The notes under the pieces were generated by a model. The model was not told the DNA's origin and searched no databases. It was given only the letters and a program-made list of their open reading frames with translations. A stretch of DNA of 64,000 nucleotides from CBDEGR01 sp965237895 (GTDB lineage Bacteria; Acidobacteriota; Terriglobia; UBA7540; JAPUME01): NCBI GenBank assembly GCA_965237895.1, contig CBDEGR010000002.1, forward strand, positions 2,046,001 through 2,110,000. Direction: 5' to 3'. This document shows positions 40,995 through 50,684 of the stretch, one piece after another; the first letter of the stretch is position 1, and every line of letters begins with the position of its first letter. The position numbers and the translations under genes were made by a program.

Positions 40995-43325
40995 CTAGGC
41001 CTCCTTGTGAGGCGCCAGCGTCGAGGCATCCACGACCGAGGTCTCGGGCTCGGACGGAGAGTTCGCATCCGGTTTCCCATCCGGTGGCAAATCCGATTCG
41101 CTATTCGGCTTTACATTCGAAGGAGCGTCTGCCGAAACACTCTCCACGGACTCCGAAACCGGGGCCGGCTTCCCGTTCTCGTCTTTGGCCTCTTCCCGAG
41201 ATCCGCTTTCGGCCCCCGCTTCTGGACTTTGCTCGACATCGCGGAGACTCAGCCCGATCTTCTTTTCCTCCGGATTCAACTTCACCACGCGGAAAAAAAG
41301 CTCCCGTCCGGCAAGCAGCGCATCAGCCTCCTGCGGAGAACCCTCGGGCTCGATTTCGGAGCTGTGGCAGAGCCCTTCGATCCCTTCTTCCAGTTCTACG
41401 AAAATTCCGAAAGGAACCCGCCGGACTATTTTGCCGGGAAGCGTATCTCCCACGTTGATCTTTTTGAGATACTCATCCCAAACGTCCGGCTGGAGCTGCT
41501 TGAGGCCGAGTGAAAGCCGCCGGTTCTCCGAGTCCACCTTGAGCACCACCACCGCAACGCTCTGTCCCCTCCGAACCACTTCGGAGGGATGTTTCAGCTT
41601 GCGCGTCCACGACAAGTCCGAAAGGTGAACCAGCCCGTCAATCCCCTCCTCGACCTCCACGAACGCGCCGAAGTCAGTGAAGTTCCGAACCGTCCCCAGG
41701 GTTACCGTACCCACTTGCAGGCGGTCGGCCAGCGTCGCCCACGGGTCCTCGGAAATCTTTTTCAGGCTCAGGGAAATTCGCCGCTCGGCGGTATTTACTT
41801 CCAGAATGGCCACTTCCACTTCATCGCCCAGGTTGACCACCTTGGAGGGATGGCGGAGGCGCTTGCCCCAGGTCATTTCGGTAATGTGGATCAACCCCTC
41901 GACGCCGGGGTCCAACTCCACAAAAGCGCCGTAGTCGGTGGCGCTGGTCACGCGCCCGCGAACCCGGGTGTCGGCAGCGTACTTTTCCCCGACCCCCGCC
42001 CAGGGGTCCTCGGTCAACTGTTTCATGCCGAGTGAGACGCGGTCTTTTTCGGTATCGAAATGGAGGACCTTAACCTCCACCTCCTGATCGAGTTGAAGCA
42101 GCTCGGAAGGATGGTTCACGCGTCCCCAGGTGAGGTCGGTCACGTGCAGGAGGCCGTCAATGCCTCCCAGGTCGATAAAGGCGCCGTAAGAGGTAAGGTT
42201 CTTTACGCGCCCGGTGACCACCGCCCCTTCGGTCAATTTCTCCCGCAACTGGTTCCGGCGCTGTCCGAGTTCCTCCTCCAAGATCACCTTGCGGCTCACC
42301 ACCACGTTGTCGCGTTTCCGGTTCACCTTAACGACCCGAACCTCCATCTCCTGTCCCAACAGGGTGTCCAAGTCGCGCACGGGCCGCAACTCCACCTGCG
42401 AGCCGGGCAGGAAGGCGCGCAGGCCGACGTCCATCACCAACCCGCCTTTCACACGCTCGATCACCTTCCCTTTTAACAACTTCCGGTCCCGAAAACTTGC
42501 GCTGATCTCCTCCCACAGGTGCCGATTCCGGACCTTGCGGTAAGAGATCCGAACCGTGCCTTCCCGCTCGTTGTAGTGTTCGACCAGGACATCGATTTCG
42601 TCGTTGGGCTGGACGCTGGGTCCCCCTTCGGCCGAGGCAAACTCTTCACAGGGAATGACCCCCTCGCACTTCAGGCCCACGTCGACAATCACTTCCGAGT
42701 CGGTCACCTTGAGGACGGTTCCACGCACCACCTCACCGGGCGCAATCTGAGAGACCGAGTCCATGGATTCCATCAAACTGGAATCGTTGATGGATTCACC
42801 CTCCGGCGATACGGTTTGCGGTGATTCGGCGGATGTCGATTCGGCAGCGGGTGATTCGGTCGCGAGGGTCTCGGCAGATGCCGATTCGGTTTCCGGCGAC
42901 TCGGCGGATGTCGGTTCGGCAGCGGGTGATTCGGTCGCGAGGGTCTCGGCGGATGTCGATTCGGTTTCCGGCGACTCGGCGGATGTCGGTTCGGCAGCGG
43001 GTGATTCGGTCGCGAGGGTCTCGGCGGATGTCGATTCGGTTTCCGGCGACTCGGCGGATGTCGGTTCGGCAGCGACCGATTCGGCAGCGGGTGATTCGGT
43101 CGCGAGGGTCTCGGCAGATGCCGATTCGGTTTCCGGCGACTCGGCGGATGTCGGTTCGGCAGCGACCGATTCGGCAGCGACCGATTCGGCAGCGGGGGAT
43201 TCGACGGACGGGGGCGCCTCCGTGCCCTCGGTCACTTCGGCGGCCGCGGGTTTCTCTTCGGCCGCTTGCACGGTTTTCTCGTTGGCTGGAGCTTCGGTTG
43301 TTTTTCCTTCAGGCTCTCCCGACAT
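40995..43325 (-). CDS. rpsA: Ribosomal protein S1 with a long acidic repeat-rich N-terminus
   Basis: Recruits mRNA to the 30S subunit. After about 215 residues of Glu/Ser/Ala/Thr-rich repeats, six S1 OB-fold domains run to about residue 680 (for example GEVVRGTVLKVTDSEVIVDVG; GAVVTGRVKNLTSYGAFIDLG; GTVTLGTVRNFTDFGAFVEVEEG), then a ~90-residue acidic tail. The N-terminal extension contains four copies of a 25-residue unit (AESPETESASAETLATESPA type). The ATG at 43325 is preceded by AAGGTG; 43352 is an in-frame alternative. At ~776 residues it is much longer than E. coli S1 (557). Confidence 0.94.
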   Translation of the reverse strand: MSGEPEGKTTEAPANEKTVQAAEEKPAAAEVTEGTEAPPSVESPAAESVAAESVAAEPTSAESPETESASAETLATESPAAESVAAEPTSAESPETESTSAETLATESPAAEPTSAESPETESTSAETLATESPAAEPTSAESPETESASAETLATESPAAESTSAESPQTVSPEGESINDSSLMESMDSVSQIAPGEVVRGTVLKVTDSEVIVDVGLKCEGVIPCEEFASAEGGPSVQPNDEIDVLVEHYNEREGTVRISYRKVRNRHLWEEISASFRDRKLLKGKVIERVKGGLVMDVGLRAFLPGSQVELRPVRDLDTLLGQEMEVRVVKVNRKRDNVVVSRKVILEEELGQRRNQLREKLTEGAVVTGRVKNLTSYGAFIDLGGIDGLLHVTDLTWGRVNHPSELLQLDQEVEVKVLHFDTEKDRVSLGMKQLTEDPWAGVGEKYAADTRVRGRVTSATDYGAFVELDPGVEGLIHITEMTWGKRLRHPSKVVNLGDEVEVAILEVNTAERRISLSLKKISEDPWATLADRLQVGTVTLGTVRNFTDFGAFVEVEEGIDGLVHLSDLSWTRKLKHPSEVVRRGQSVAVVVLKVDSENRRLSLGLKQLQPDVWDEYLKKINVGDTLPGKIVRRVPFGIFVELEEGIEGLCHSSEIEPEGSPQEADALLAGRELFFRVVKLNPEEKKIGLSLRDVEQSPEAGAESGSREEAKDENGKPAPVSESVESVSADAPSNVKPNSESDLPPDGKPDANSPSEPETSVVDASTLAPHKEA
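42851..43180. repeat. 75-bp tandem coding repeats in rpsA
   Basis: The unit beginning GTGATTCGGTCGCGAG (plus strand) starts at 42851, 42926, 43001 and 43091: spacings 75, 75 and 90, the last enlarged by a 15-bp sub-repeat (GCGACCGATTCGGCA). In frame it encodes 25 residues of rpsA on the minus strand. A further copy, inverted, is in the cold-shock gene at 54254-54347. Confidence 0.85.
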
Positions 43326-43376
43326 CTCGGCACCTTCGCAGACGACCCACAATCGGATAAAGTGCTTGAAACTCTT

Positions 43377-43405
43377 TTATTACTACAGCCTAAGAGCAAA
43401 GTCAA
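43377..43405 (-). promoter_or_regulatory. Candidate rpsA promoter
   Basis: Minus strand TTGACT (43400-43405), a 17-base spacer, TAATAA (43377-43382), about 50 bases before the rpsA ATG. Confidence 0.4.
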
Positions 43406-43597
43406 TGTGCGAGGCAAAAACCCTTCCCGGATCCGGCCTCCTCGGGCCCGCTTCAGCCTCCGTTGACGGATGCCACCGCACTTCATAGAATGATTTCCGG
43501 CGTTCGGGCGGCTCCGAGGCGGGCTAAAGATTTTCTTTTCCTATTTTTTCGTCCCGATCGTAGGCGGGCACCTCAGGTTTGTGAAGGAGAAGCATCG

Positions 43598-44155
43598 ATG
43601 CAAGCAACCCTTTTGCGTCCCGGTATGGTGATTCAGCACGACGGGGATCTTTTCTCAACCCACAAAGTGGAGCACCGCACACCGGGCAACAAGCGCGGAT
43701 TCATGCAGGCAAAGTTGAGGAATCTACGCACCGGGGCGCTGATCGACAAGAGATTTCGCTCCGACGACGAGCTGGAGCGCGTAGTGTTGGAAGAGATCGA
43801 GATGCAATACCTTTACAGCGACGACGCGGCCCTCTACTTTATGAACCTCAAGAACTATGAGCAGATTCATCTCTCCAAGGAAATCATCGGCGATAAGGAG
43901 AAATTTCTCATTGCCGATACCGTCATCAAGGTCGAGTTCTTCGAGGACTCCCCGGTCGGCGTCAAGCTGCCGGTCACGGTGGATTTGCAGGTCACCGAAA
44001 CCGAACCTTCCCTCAAAGGCGCTACCGCCTCCAACGTCATGAAACCGGCCACACTCGAAACCGGCCTCATCGTCCTGGTTCCTCCTTTCATTGCCGAGGG
44101 GGAAAAGATCCGCGTGGATACCGAAGAGGGAAAATACCTGGAGCGCGCGCGTTGA
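43598..44155 (+). CDS. efp: Elongation factor P
   Basis: Relieves ribosome stalling at polyproline. The ~185-residue protein has the three EF-P beta-barrels: LLRPGMVIQHDGDLFSTHKVEH, the tip loop TPGNKRGFMQAKLRN at residues 28-42, where E. coli has PGKGQAF with the modified Lys34, and MQYLYSDDAALYFMN. The loop reads Asn-Lys-Arg, so Lys32 or Arg33 is the candidate tip residue. AAGGAGA eight bases before the ATG supports this start over the open frame's earlier codons. Confidence 0.95.
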   Translation: MQATLLRPGMVIQHDGDLFSTHKVEHRTPGNKRGFMQAKLRNLRTGALIDKRFRSDDELERVVLEEIEMQYLYSDDAALYFMNLKNYEQIHLSKEIIGDKEKFLIADTVIKVEFFEDSPVGVKLPVTVDLQVTETEPSLKGATASNVMKPATLETGLIVLVPPFIAEGEKIRVDTEEGKYLERAR

Positions 44156-44213
44156 GCGGCTCGGGGAAAGACACCCTGCTGGGGGGATGGGCGCCGTCGG
44201 TCGCCGGTTGCGG

Positions 44214-45047
44214 TCAGGGGAAATCGCTTATGGTTTCCGTGTCCAGAACGTAGGTGGAATCCTGCCGCCGGTATACGGCGCGGTAGCGGGGCGGCAAGCG
44301 GCGGTACAGCGCCTCGCGAATCAATTCCTCTTCCTGATAAAAACTGATTACCAGATTGCCGTTTTCAACCTTGATCTTGCCGTCATAGATGTGGCGCTTT
44401 TCCCAGACGGACCGGAACTGCTTGCCGTCAAAGGCGAAGAGGGCCGCCGAAAGCCTGGGATGCGACTTCCCTTTGCGAAATCCATGCACCAGCAAAAGCC
44501 ACTCGCCCGGGTCCTCGGTGGGCACGAAGCCGAATGGTTGCAGGTCGGGACCCGGAACCAGTTCCAGCACGGAAACCTCCCGCATCTTTCCTTCCTCGAG
44601 AGAATAAATCGCCAAGGCGTTATACCGGTTCTGATCGCTCCATCCTAAACTGTATCCCACGCCGAGCAGACGTTCCTGTTTCCAGGGCTTCAGAAACGTC
44701 CTGACGATCACGTTCACCGGCCACCGCACGCCGTCGAAGAGGTGCTCCACCTCGCGGCGGACCTCAACCAGTGAAACCGACGCCGCTTCCTGCCGGTTGA
44801 TGTATTGCTCTAGGTGGCGGAAGACGAGCTCGCGGATATGAAGATTCATCTTCCGGGAATCTTCAAGATCATACTTCACCAGCGCCTGCGACCAAGTGGT
44901 GATGTAGTGAGACGTCGGCCGGGCAAGTTCCGCCGCGGACTTCGACCGGGGCTTCTTCTTCGCCTCGACTCCTGCCGGCGCCACGAGAAGCCCCAACACC
45001 AATACGGCAATCGCCGCCTTCCATTTTCCTGCGCTCCTGATGCTCAT
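44214..45047 (-). CDS. Secreted protein of unknown function
   Basis: A 277-residue protein with a signal peptide (KAAIAVLVLGLLVAPAGVEA) and a short basic segment after it. The mature part has mixed alpha/beta character (VVEHLFDGVRWPVNVIVRTF-like region, LLGVGYSLGWSDQNRYNALAIYSL, and a late EEELIREALYRRLPPRYRAV). No family is recognised. It begins 9 bases after the selA stop, on the same strand, so it may be co-transcribed with selA by position only. Confidence 0.72.
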   Translation of the reverse strand: MSIRSAGKWKAAIAVLVLGLLVAPAGVEAKKKPRSKSAAELARPTSHYITTWSQALVKYDLEDSRKMNLHIRELVFRHLEQYINRQEAASVSLVEVRREVEHLFDGVRWPVNVIVRTFLKPWKQERLLGVGYSLGWSDQNRYNALAIYSLEEGKMREVSVLELVPGPDLQPFGFVPTEDPGEWLLLVHGFRKGKSHPRLSAALFAFDGKQFRSVWEKRHIYDGKIKVENGNLVISFYQEEELIREALYRRLPPRYRAVYRRQDSTYVLDTETISDFP

Positions 45048-45056
45048 TCTTACTCC

Positions 45057-46520
45057 TTACATAAGTTGCCGATGCGCCGCCAAGCGGCCAAAGGCCCGCA
45101 CGATGTCCTCGGCTTGATCCTCCAGGACCGTCCTCAAATCGAGCAACAGCCGGTCCTGCTCTACACGGCCGATGATCGGCGGCCGATGCCGCCGCAAGAA
45201 TTCGGCCATCTCCCCGGCGCTGGTGCGAGTGGACCGCACGGCCAGCAGCCGTGTCGGCAGACCCTGCCCCGGCGTCGAACCGCCGCCCGTGACGGACTCA
45301 CCTTCGATGATGTCTACCTGAAGGTCCGGCTTTGCCAGTTGTGAGGCCAGCAAACGAGCCCGGCCGTCCAATTCCTCCACCGTGGCATGAATCATCGCCT
45401 GAACTGGCACTGCGAGGGCGTCCTCGCGTAAATAGGCCGCGAGAGTGGCCTCCAGCGCTGCCAGCGTCATCTTGTCAACCCGTAAGGCGCGAAAGAGTGG
45501 ATTCTTACGAATACGGCCGAGCAGGCGCTTCCGGCCTACGATCAGACCCGCTTGCGGGCCGCCGAGGAGCTTGTCCCCGCTGAAAGTGACCACATCCACC
45601 CCGGCACGGATACTCTCGGCAACCGTAGGCTCGCCGGTAATTCCCAATGGAGTAAGGTCAACCAGACAGCCGCTGCCCAGGTCCTCGACGAGGGGCACCC
45701 TCCGGCGGCGGCCCAACTCGACAAGCTCTTTCAGTCCGGGCCTCTCGGTAAATCCCATGACGTGGAAATTACTGGGATGAACCCGTAGGAGCAGCCTAAC
45801 ACTCTCATTTTCATGATTCTTCTTCTTCTGGAGGACCTTCTCGTAATCGGCGAGCCGGGTCCGATTCGTCGTTCCCACTTCCCGCAGCACGGCGCCGCTC
45901 TTCGCCATGATGTCCGGGATTCGGAAGGACCCGCCGATTTCGACCAGCTCGCCCCGGGAAACGGCCACCTCACCGCCTTCGGCCAGCGTATTCAGCGTCA
46001 GGAAGATCGCCGCGGCATTGTTGTTCACCACCAGGGCGGCTTCGCTGCCCACCAGATCGTTCAAGAAACGCTCCGCATGGACGTCCCGCCTACCTCGCGC
46101 TCCGCGTTCAACGTCGTACTCCAGATTGCTGTATTTGGAGCCGACCTCGGCCACCCGCTCGACGGCCTGCTTGGAAAGCGGCGCGCGCCCCAGATTGGTG
46201 TGCAGGATCACGCCGGTGGCGTTGATGACGGGCGCGAGGGAGTAGCTCAGAGCCCTTTCCGCCTCCCTCGCCACGGCGACTTCAATCGCTTGCGGGCTGA
46301 CGGTATGGACCTCACCGCGGAGGATCCCCTCGCGAAGCTCTTGCAGTACCTTCCGCGCCGCCTTGACGACGGTCGAGCGGCCCAGGAGGCCTTGGAGCTC
46401 GACAAGGGCGTGCCGGTTCAACAGCTCATCGACCGGGGGGATTTTCCGCAGGAGGGGCGGCGAAGAGGTTTTCTTTTCGGCGCCCTTCGCCGGGGGCTGG
46501 GTATCGGGGGACCTTCTCAT
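45057..46520 (-). CDS. selA: L-seryl-tRNA(Sec) selenium transferase
   Basis: PLP enzyme that converts Ser-tRNA(Sec) to Sec-tRNA(Sec). The 487-residue protein has the SelA N-terminal domain (LRKIPPVDELLNR), VINATGVILHTNLGRAPLS, YSNLEYDVERGARGRRD, ALVVNNNAAAIFL, REVGTTNRTRLADYE, and the PLP Lys in FSGDKLLGGPQAG near residue 308. Length is typical. Its presence supports UGA-Sec decoding in this genome; the redoxin at 30961-32412 is a candidate product. selB, selD and tRNA-Sec are not in the window. Confidence 0.96.
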   Translation of the reverse strand: MRRSPDTQPPAKGAEKKTSSPPLLRKIPPVDELLNRHALVELQGLLGRSTVVKAARKVLQELREGILRGEVHTVSPQAIEVAVAREAERALSYSLAPVINATGVILHTNLGRAPLSKQAVERVAEVGSKYSNLEYDVERGARGRRDVHAERFLNDLVGSEAALVVNNNAAAIFLTLNTLAEGGEVAVSRGELVEIGGSFRIPDIMAKSGAVLREVGTTNRTRLADYEKVLQKKKNHENESVRLLLRVHPSNFHVMGFTERPGLKELVELGRRRRVPLVEDLGSGCLVDLTPLGITGEPTVAESIRAGVDVVTFSGDKLLGGPQAGLIVGRKRLLGRIRKNPLFRALRVDKMTLAALEATLAAYLREDALAVPVQAMIHATVEELDGRARLLASQLAKPDLQVDIIEGESVTGGGSTPGQGLPTRLLAVRSTRTSAGEMAEFLRRHRPPIIGRVEQDRLLLDLRTVLEDQAEDIVRAFGRLAAHRQLM

Positions 46521-46649
46521 AACTTCCTCGTTTTGAACCTAAGTATAAGCTTTATTTCAACATACCCGACGCGGAGCGTCAACTTTTCGGTTGACGGGTC
46601 GGAGGGGCGCTCAGATAATATCCTCCGAAGGCTAAGGTCGAAGGTTATT

Positions 46650-47199
46650 GTGACATTTGATGAAGAGTTGACGCGACTGGACGATAACGTTCGCCGCCTC
46701 AAAATCGACTACGAAGTGTTTTTTCAATGGAGGGTCGCAAAGCCCTCCGACCGAGGCCCGCGGGCGCGTCGAGCGGGTGTTCACGAAGTATCGGGATGGA
46801 CAGGACCTGAACTTCGCTCAACGCTTTCGTTTCAACACCATTCTCCAAAAATACGCTGTTTACAACGACCTCTGGCGTCAGAAAATGAGGGGGCGGGAGG
46901 AAGGGCGCGGGCGCTTTGCCGTTTTCGGGCCCAGGACGGCTTCCGCGGCAGATGGAAACAGTGTGACCTGTTCCGACCCTGCGCGCGAACCGGAGAAGGT
47001 AGACCAGTTGCTGAAGGCCATGGTCGAAGCGAAGCGGAAATGCGGCGAGAGCGTCAGCAAACTGGACCCGATGACTTTCCAGAAATTCGTTCAGAAGAAG
47101 ACCAAGCAGTTGCAAAAGAAACTGGGCTGTAAGAAGGTCCAGTACATTGTCAGCATCGAAGGCGGCAAAACGAAACTGAAAGCGGTCAGCGGCGACTAG
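46650..47199 (+). CDS. MXAN_5187-type C-terminal domain protein, one-base frameshift
   Basis: Two frames join to a ~182-residue protein: TFDEELTRLDDNVRRLKIDYEVFF from the first, then NGGSQSPPTEARGRVERVFTKYRDGQDLNFAQRFRF and on to the stop at 47199 from the second. The join needs one T removed from the T6 run near 46719-46724. The pattern resembles the C-terminal domain of the myxobacterial MXAN_5187 family. A GTG at 46650 with GAAGG upstream is the likely start. Function unknown; an indel artefact or a decayed gene are both possible. Confidence 0.6.
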
Positions 47200-47357
47200 T
47201 AACCCGGTGCTTGGACCCGTGGCGCGGACCCCTTCCTTCCCGCTCTTTCCACTAAAATGCTGCTATCCTTAGGATCTTCGAGCAGCCTCGGCGTGCTCGG
47301 CGAATACTCTCCCTAGTCCCGGCCCAAGTTGCAGGACCGGACGAATTGAAGGAATTA

Positions 47358-48959
47358 ATGACGAAAAAGATTCAACGCGCACTGGTAAGCATAAGCGATA
47401 AGACCGGTCTTGAGGCCCTGGGAAAAGGCTTGGGAAGCCTGGGGGTGGAAATCCTCTCAACCGGGGGAACGGCCCGCGCGCTGGCCGGCAGCGGCATCAC
47501 CGTGCGCGAGGTGGCCGACCTTACCCAATTCCCCGAAATGCTCGACGGCCGCGTCAAGACCCTCCATCCGAAAGTCCACGGAGGCATCCTCGGACGGCGC
47601 GGGAACCCGGAGCACGTCCGGCAGGCCGCCGAGCACGGCATCGAATGGATCGATCTGGTGGTGGTCAACCTCTACCCGTTTGAGCGGACGGCGGCCAAGC
47701 CCGGCGTCGGCTGGGAGGAACTGATCGAAAACATCGATATCGGCGGCCCGGCCATGATTCGCTCGGCGGCCAAAAATCACGAAGATGTGGCTGTGGTTGT
47801 CTCCCCGGATGATTACCCCTCGGTTCTTGAAGAGATGAAGGCCAACCAGGGCTCTCTTTCTGCGGAAACACGTCTACGCCTGGCACGGAAAGCCTTCTCC
47901 CATACGGCGGCCTACGACGCGGCGATTTCCGCTACCCTCGACCGGCACGCCGATGCCGACCGGCCAGACGATATCAAAGACGAAACCTCCCTCTCCCTGC
48001 CCGCGAAATTTCTCCTGAGTTACGAAAAGGCCGCCGATCTGCGCTACGGTGAGAATCCCCATCAGAAAGCCGCTCTCTATCGGCCCGGTGGGAAAAGCGA
48101 GGGACGCGGTGTGGCCTTCGCGCAGCAGCTTCAAGGCAAGGAACTCTCCTTCAATAATCTTGTCGATCTTCAGGCGGGGTGGAACCTGGCAGAGGAGTTC
48201 GACCAACCTACGACCGTCATGATCAAGCACACCAACCCCTGCGGCGCGGCAAGCGCCGAGAATCTCGCCGAGAGCTACCGCAAGGCGCTCGAAGCAGACC
48301 CGGTCTCCGCCTTCGGGTCCGTCATTGCCTTCAACCGCCCCTTGGACCCGGAGACGGCCGAGGCGATGGCGAAGCTGTTCGTAGAAGCGGTAATTGCCCC
48401 CGGATATGAGGCGGCGGCGAAGGAACGGCTCTCCAAGAAAAAGAATTTGCGACTCATGATCATGGACAGGTGGAAGGAAGAGGCAGGCAGTGAAGTCCTC
48501 GAACTGAAAAACCTGGGGGACGGCTTGCTGGTCCAGACCCAGGACCAGAAATTGAACAATCCCGACCCGTGGCGGACGGTCACGGCGCGGCAGCCCAGCC
48601 CCGAGGAGCAGGAAGCGCTGCTGTTTGCCTGGCGCGTGGCGAAACACGTCAAGTCGAACGCCATCGTTTTCGTCCGCCAGAGCCAGACCGTAGGAGTGGG
48701 CGCGGGTCAGATGAGCCGGGTGGACGCGGCCCAGATCGCAATACGGAAAGCCAAGGAGTTAAAGCAATCGCTCGCAGGCACCGTCGTCGGCTCGGACGCC
48801 TTCTTTCCCTTCCCGGACGGAGTTCGAGTGGCGGGCGAGGCCGGGGCCACCGCCGTCATTCAGCCCGGCGGGTCGGTCCGCGACGAAGAGGTGATCGAGG
48901 CGGCCAACCGCCTGGGCCTTGCCATGGTCTTCACCGGCATACGACACTTTTGGCATTAG
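47358..48959 (+). CDS. purH: Bifunctional AICAR formyltransferase/IMP cyclohydrolase
   Basis: Catalyses the last two steps of IMP synthesis. The ~533-residue protein has an N-terminal cyclohydrolase domain (ALVSISDKTGLEALGKGL, ILSTGGTARAL, GRVKTLHPKVHGGIL) and a C-terminal formyltransferase domain (LRYGENPHQKAALY, IKHTNPCGAA, and the catalytic region SNAIVFVRQSQTVGVGAGQMSRVD, ending FPDGV and IQPGGSVRDEEVI). The ATG at 47358, with AAGGA six bases before it, is chosen over the TTG at 47346. Confidence 0.97.
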   Translation: MTKKIQRALVSISDKTGLEALGKGLGSLGVEILSTGGTARALAGSGITVREVADLTQFPEMLDGRVKTLHPKVHGGILGRRGNPEHVRQAAEHGIEWIDLVVVNLYPFERTAAKPGVGWEELIENIDIGGPAMIRSAAKNHEDVAVVVSPDDYPSVLEEMKANQGSLSAETRLRLARKAFSHTAAYDAAISATLDRHADADRPDDIKDETSLSLPAKFLLSYEKAADLRYGENPHQKAALYRPGGKSEGRGVAFAQQLQGKELSFNNLVDLQAGWNLAEEFDQPTTVMIKHTNPCGAASAENLAESYRKALEADPVSAFGSVIAFNRPLDPETAEAMAKLFVEAVIAPGYEAAAKERLSKKKNLRLMIMDRWKEEAGSEVLELKNLGDGLLVQTQDQKLNNPDPWRTVTARQPSPEEQEALLFAWRVAKHVKSNAIVFVRQSQTVGVGAGQMSRVDAAQIAIRKAKELKQSLAGTVVGSDAFFPFPDGVRVAGEAGATAVIQPGGSVRDEEVIEAANRLGLAMVFTGIRHFWH

Positions 48960-49060
48960 ACTCGCGCCATTAAATTCGCGATTAAAAACGTGGGTGGGAA
49001 ACGGCGCCCTGCGCCGCCCCGACAAGAGGAAAAGGCAGAGAACCAAGGAGATTTGCGGGC

Positions 49061-50167
49061 CTAAGATTTCGGTCCGGTATAGCCCTCGCGAGAATAGAGC
49101 TTCAGCTTGACCTTCTTCCCTTTTTGATTTCGGAGAACGAGGGGGTTGCCCTGCTCATCCACCACCAGAACCTTCACTTTGCGAAACTTGCCGTCCTTGG
49201 CCGTATTGCTTGAGACGTAACCCAAACTGTATTGATTCTTCAGGTGCGCCGTGATGACCTGGTAGATGCCGGGCAGTTCATTCCTAAAACGCGGGAAAAA
49301 AGCCCTGCCGCCGGTGTATTTGGCAAAAGTCCGGAGTGTGTTGTCCGCCTGGTAATCGGTAATATTCTCATATCCCCGCGCCCGGACCCAGCCGCCGATG
49401 GCAACCGGGTAGATGATGGTGTCGGTCTCACGGACCATCTTCAGCGCCTCTCCGTATCTCATCTTGCTGAACGTATCGATACCGGTCGTAATCAGCAGAA
49501 TCGCCTTCTTCGTCTTGATGTCTTTCATGCTATCGATCGCAAATTCCAACGAATCGTAGAGATTGGCTTCGCTAAAGCCGGGATACCGCATTCGATTCAG
49601 GGCTTGGACAACCTGCATCCGGTTCTGGGTAAAATCCGTAAGCACCTCCGGATTCAGGTCGTAGGCCACCACGGCCACATAATCGTTCGGCTGGAGGTAG
49701 TTCACAAACTGGTAGGAACTCCTAATCGCCTCGTACAGGTTCCACCACAGCCGGGTATTGCGAAACTCGATCAGCATGCAGACGGTCATCGCACCCTTGC
49801 TGCGGGAGAAGTTCGTAATCGACTGCTCCACGCCGTCTTCATAGAGCCGGAAATTTCCTTGCTTCAGCGTGGGGATAAAATGGCCGTGCTTGTCGGTCAC
49901 CACCACGTCCATGTTGACCAGGTTGGTGGAGACGGAAATCGAAAAAGTGCTGTCGATGTCGATCTTTTCGGGCCTTTCGATCGGCTCAATCGGAGCCGGA
50001 CGAGTATTGGCCGGACGACGCGGGGCCAGCACCACTTCACCGGCATCCTGGTTTGGTCCCTCACTCTCTTGCTGGGCAAAGCCGGCGCTCACGCTCAGCG
50101 CGACGGCCAAAAGAACGAATGTCCCCAACACCATCCACCAAGTCCGATTTCCTACCTCGCGATTCAT
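49061..50167 (-). CDS. Secreted VWFA-related domain protein (Acidobacteria type)
   Basis: About 368 residues: signal peptide (VLGTFVLLAVALSVSAGFAQQ), a Pro-rich linker, a beta-rich domain (ISVSTNLVNMDVVVTDKHGHFIPTL, LYEDGVEQSITNFSR), and a von Willebrand A-like domain from AMTVCMLIEFRNTR. The MIDAS DxSxS is not canonical (MLIEFRNTR). This matches the VWFA-related proteins that are expanded in Acidobacteria. GAGGAG seven bases before the ATG at 50167 fixes the start; the earlier in-frame codon at 50203 lacks this. Confidence 0.85.
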   Translation of the reverse strand: MNREVGNRTWWMVLGTFVLLAVALSVSAGFAQQESEGPNQDAGEVVLAPRRPANTRPAPIEPIERPEKIDIDSTFSISVSTNLVNMDVVVTDKHGHFIPTLKQGNFRLYEDGVEQSITNFSRSKGAMTVCMLIEFRNTRLWWNLYEAIRSSYQFVNYLQPNDYVAVVAYDLNPEVLTDFTQNRMQVVQALNRMRYPGFSEANLYDSLEFAIDSMKDIKTKKAILLITTGIDTFSKMRYGEALKMVRETDTIIYPVAIGGWVRARGYENITDYQADNTLRTFAKYTGGRAFFPRFRNELPGIYQVITAHLKNQYSLGYVSSNTAKDGKFRKVKVLVVDEQGNPLVLRNQKGKKVKLKLYSREGYTGPKS

Positions 50168-50368
50168 ATCTGTACTCCTCATAACATATGCCCCTCGGCC
50201 CATTTCTCTCTATTATGATGCTCCGAAACGGCAACACGATCAATAGGCGATTGAAATCGGACGCTCTCGGGCCTCGACGAAATCCGGCCTCAGAGTGCTA
50301 AATCGCGCAAAATAAGTAAGATGAAAGCCTTTTGCGTCTGCCCGGATCTTCAAAAGAAGGAGGGAATT

Positions 50369-50575
50369 TCAGGTCGACTCACCGGCAGGTTGAAGGCGTG
50401 GATTCATTTCACGACGAGCGGCGGAACAGACGTTGCACTGCACCTGAGTAATCACCAGCTCCGGTTTGAGTTCGGGAAGCCTGTTGCGGCCAATTTCAGG
50501 GAGCTGTTTGCCGCCCTGAGAGCTCTCTGGGACTATCCCGGTCGACCTCAGGGGCCGAAACGAGGCCGCGTTCAA
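50369..50575 (-). pseudogene. Possible remnant of a BtuF-like cobalamin-binding protein
   Basis: A minus-strand frame includes LPELKPELVITQVQCNVCSA, which resembles the LrPDLVLTQxxCxVCAV motif of periplasmic cobalamin-binding (BtuF-like) proteins. Nothing else of such a protein is readable and the fragment is short. The overlapping plus-strand frame (50321-50635) is an alternative but is not recognised either. The rest of the 50168-50684 gap shows nothing gene-like. Confidence 0.35.
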
Positions 50576-50684
50576 GCTGGACGGGCTACGCCCCCAGCCG
50601 TAATCCAGCGCGCCAAGAGCTTCGGGAAACCATAAGCTATTTTTTTATCAATCGGGTACGAGTGTCGGAGGAAAGTAATCCTCC

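Noticed and set aside
42820..43200. CRISPR-like array
   Set aside because: The repeats are 75 bp, in frame within rpsA, without unique spacers, and no cas genes are present.
42763..43488. A 241-codon plus-strand frame of Ser/Asp/Ala repeats opposite rpsA
   Set aside because: It is the antisense of the rpsA repeats, which are open on both strands; no start signals or independent support. It was useful only for recognising the cold-shock tail.
45813..47132. A 439-codon plus-strand frame covering selA antisense and the start of the MXAN_5187-type gene
   Set aside because: Its first two-thirds are antisense to selA; only the last part is coding-like, and it is accounted for by the gene starting at 46650.
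50321..50635. A 104-codon plus-strand ORF
   Set aside because: No recognised family, weak ribosome-binding site, and it overlaps a minus-strand remnant with a recognisable motif.
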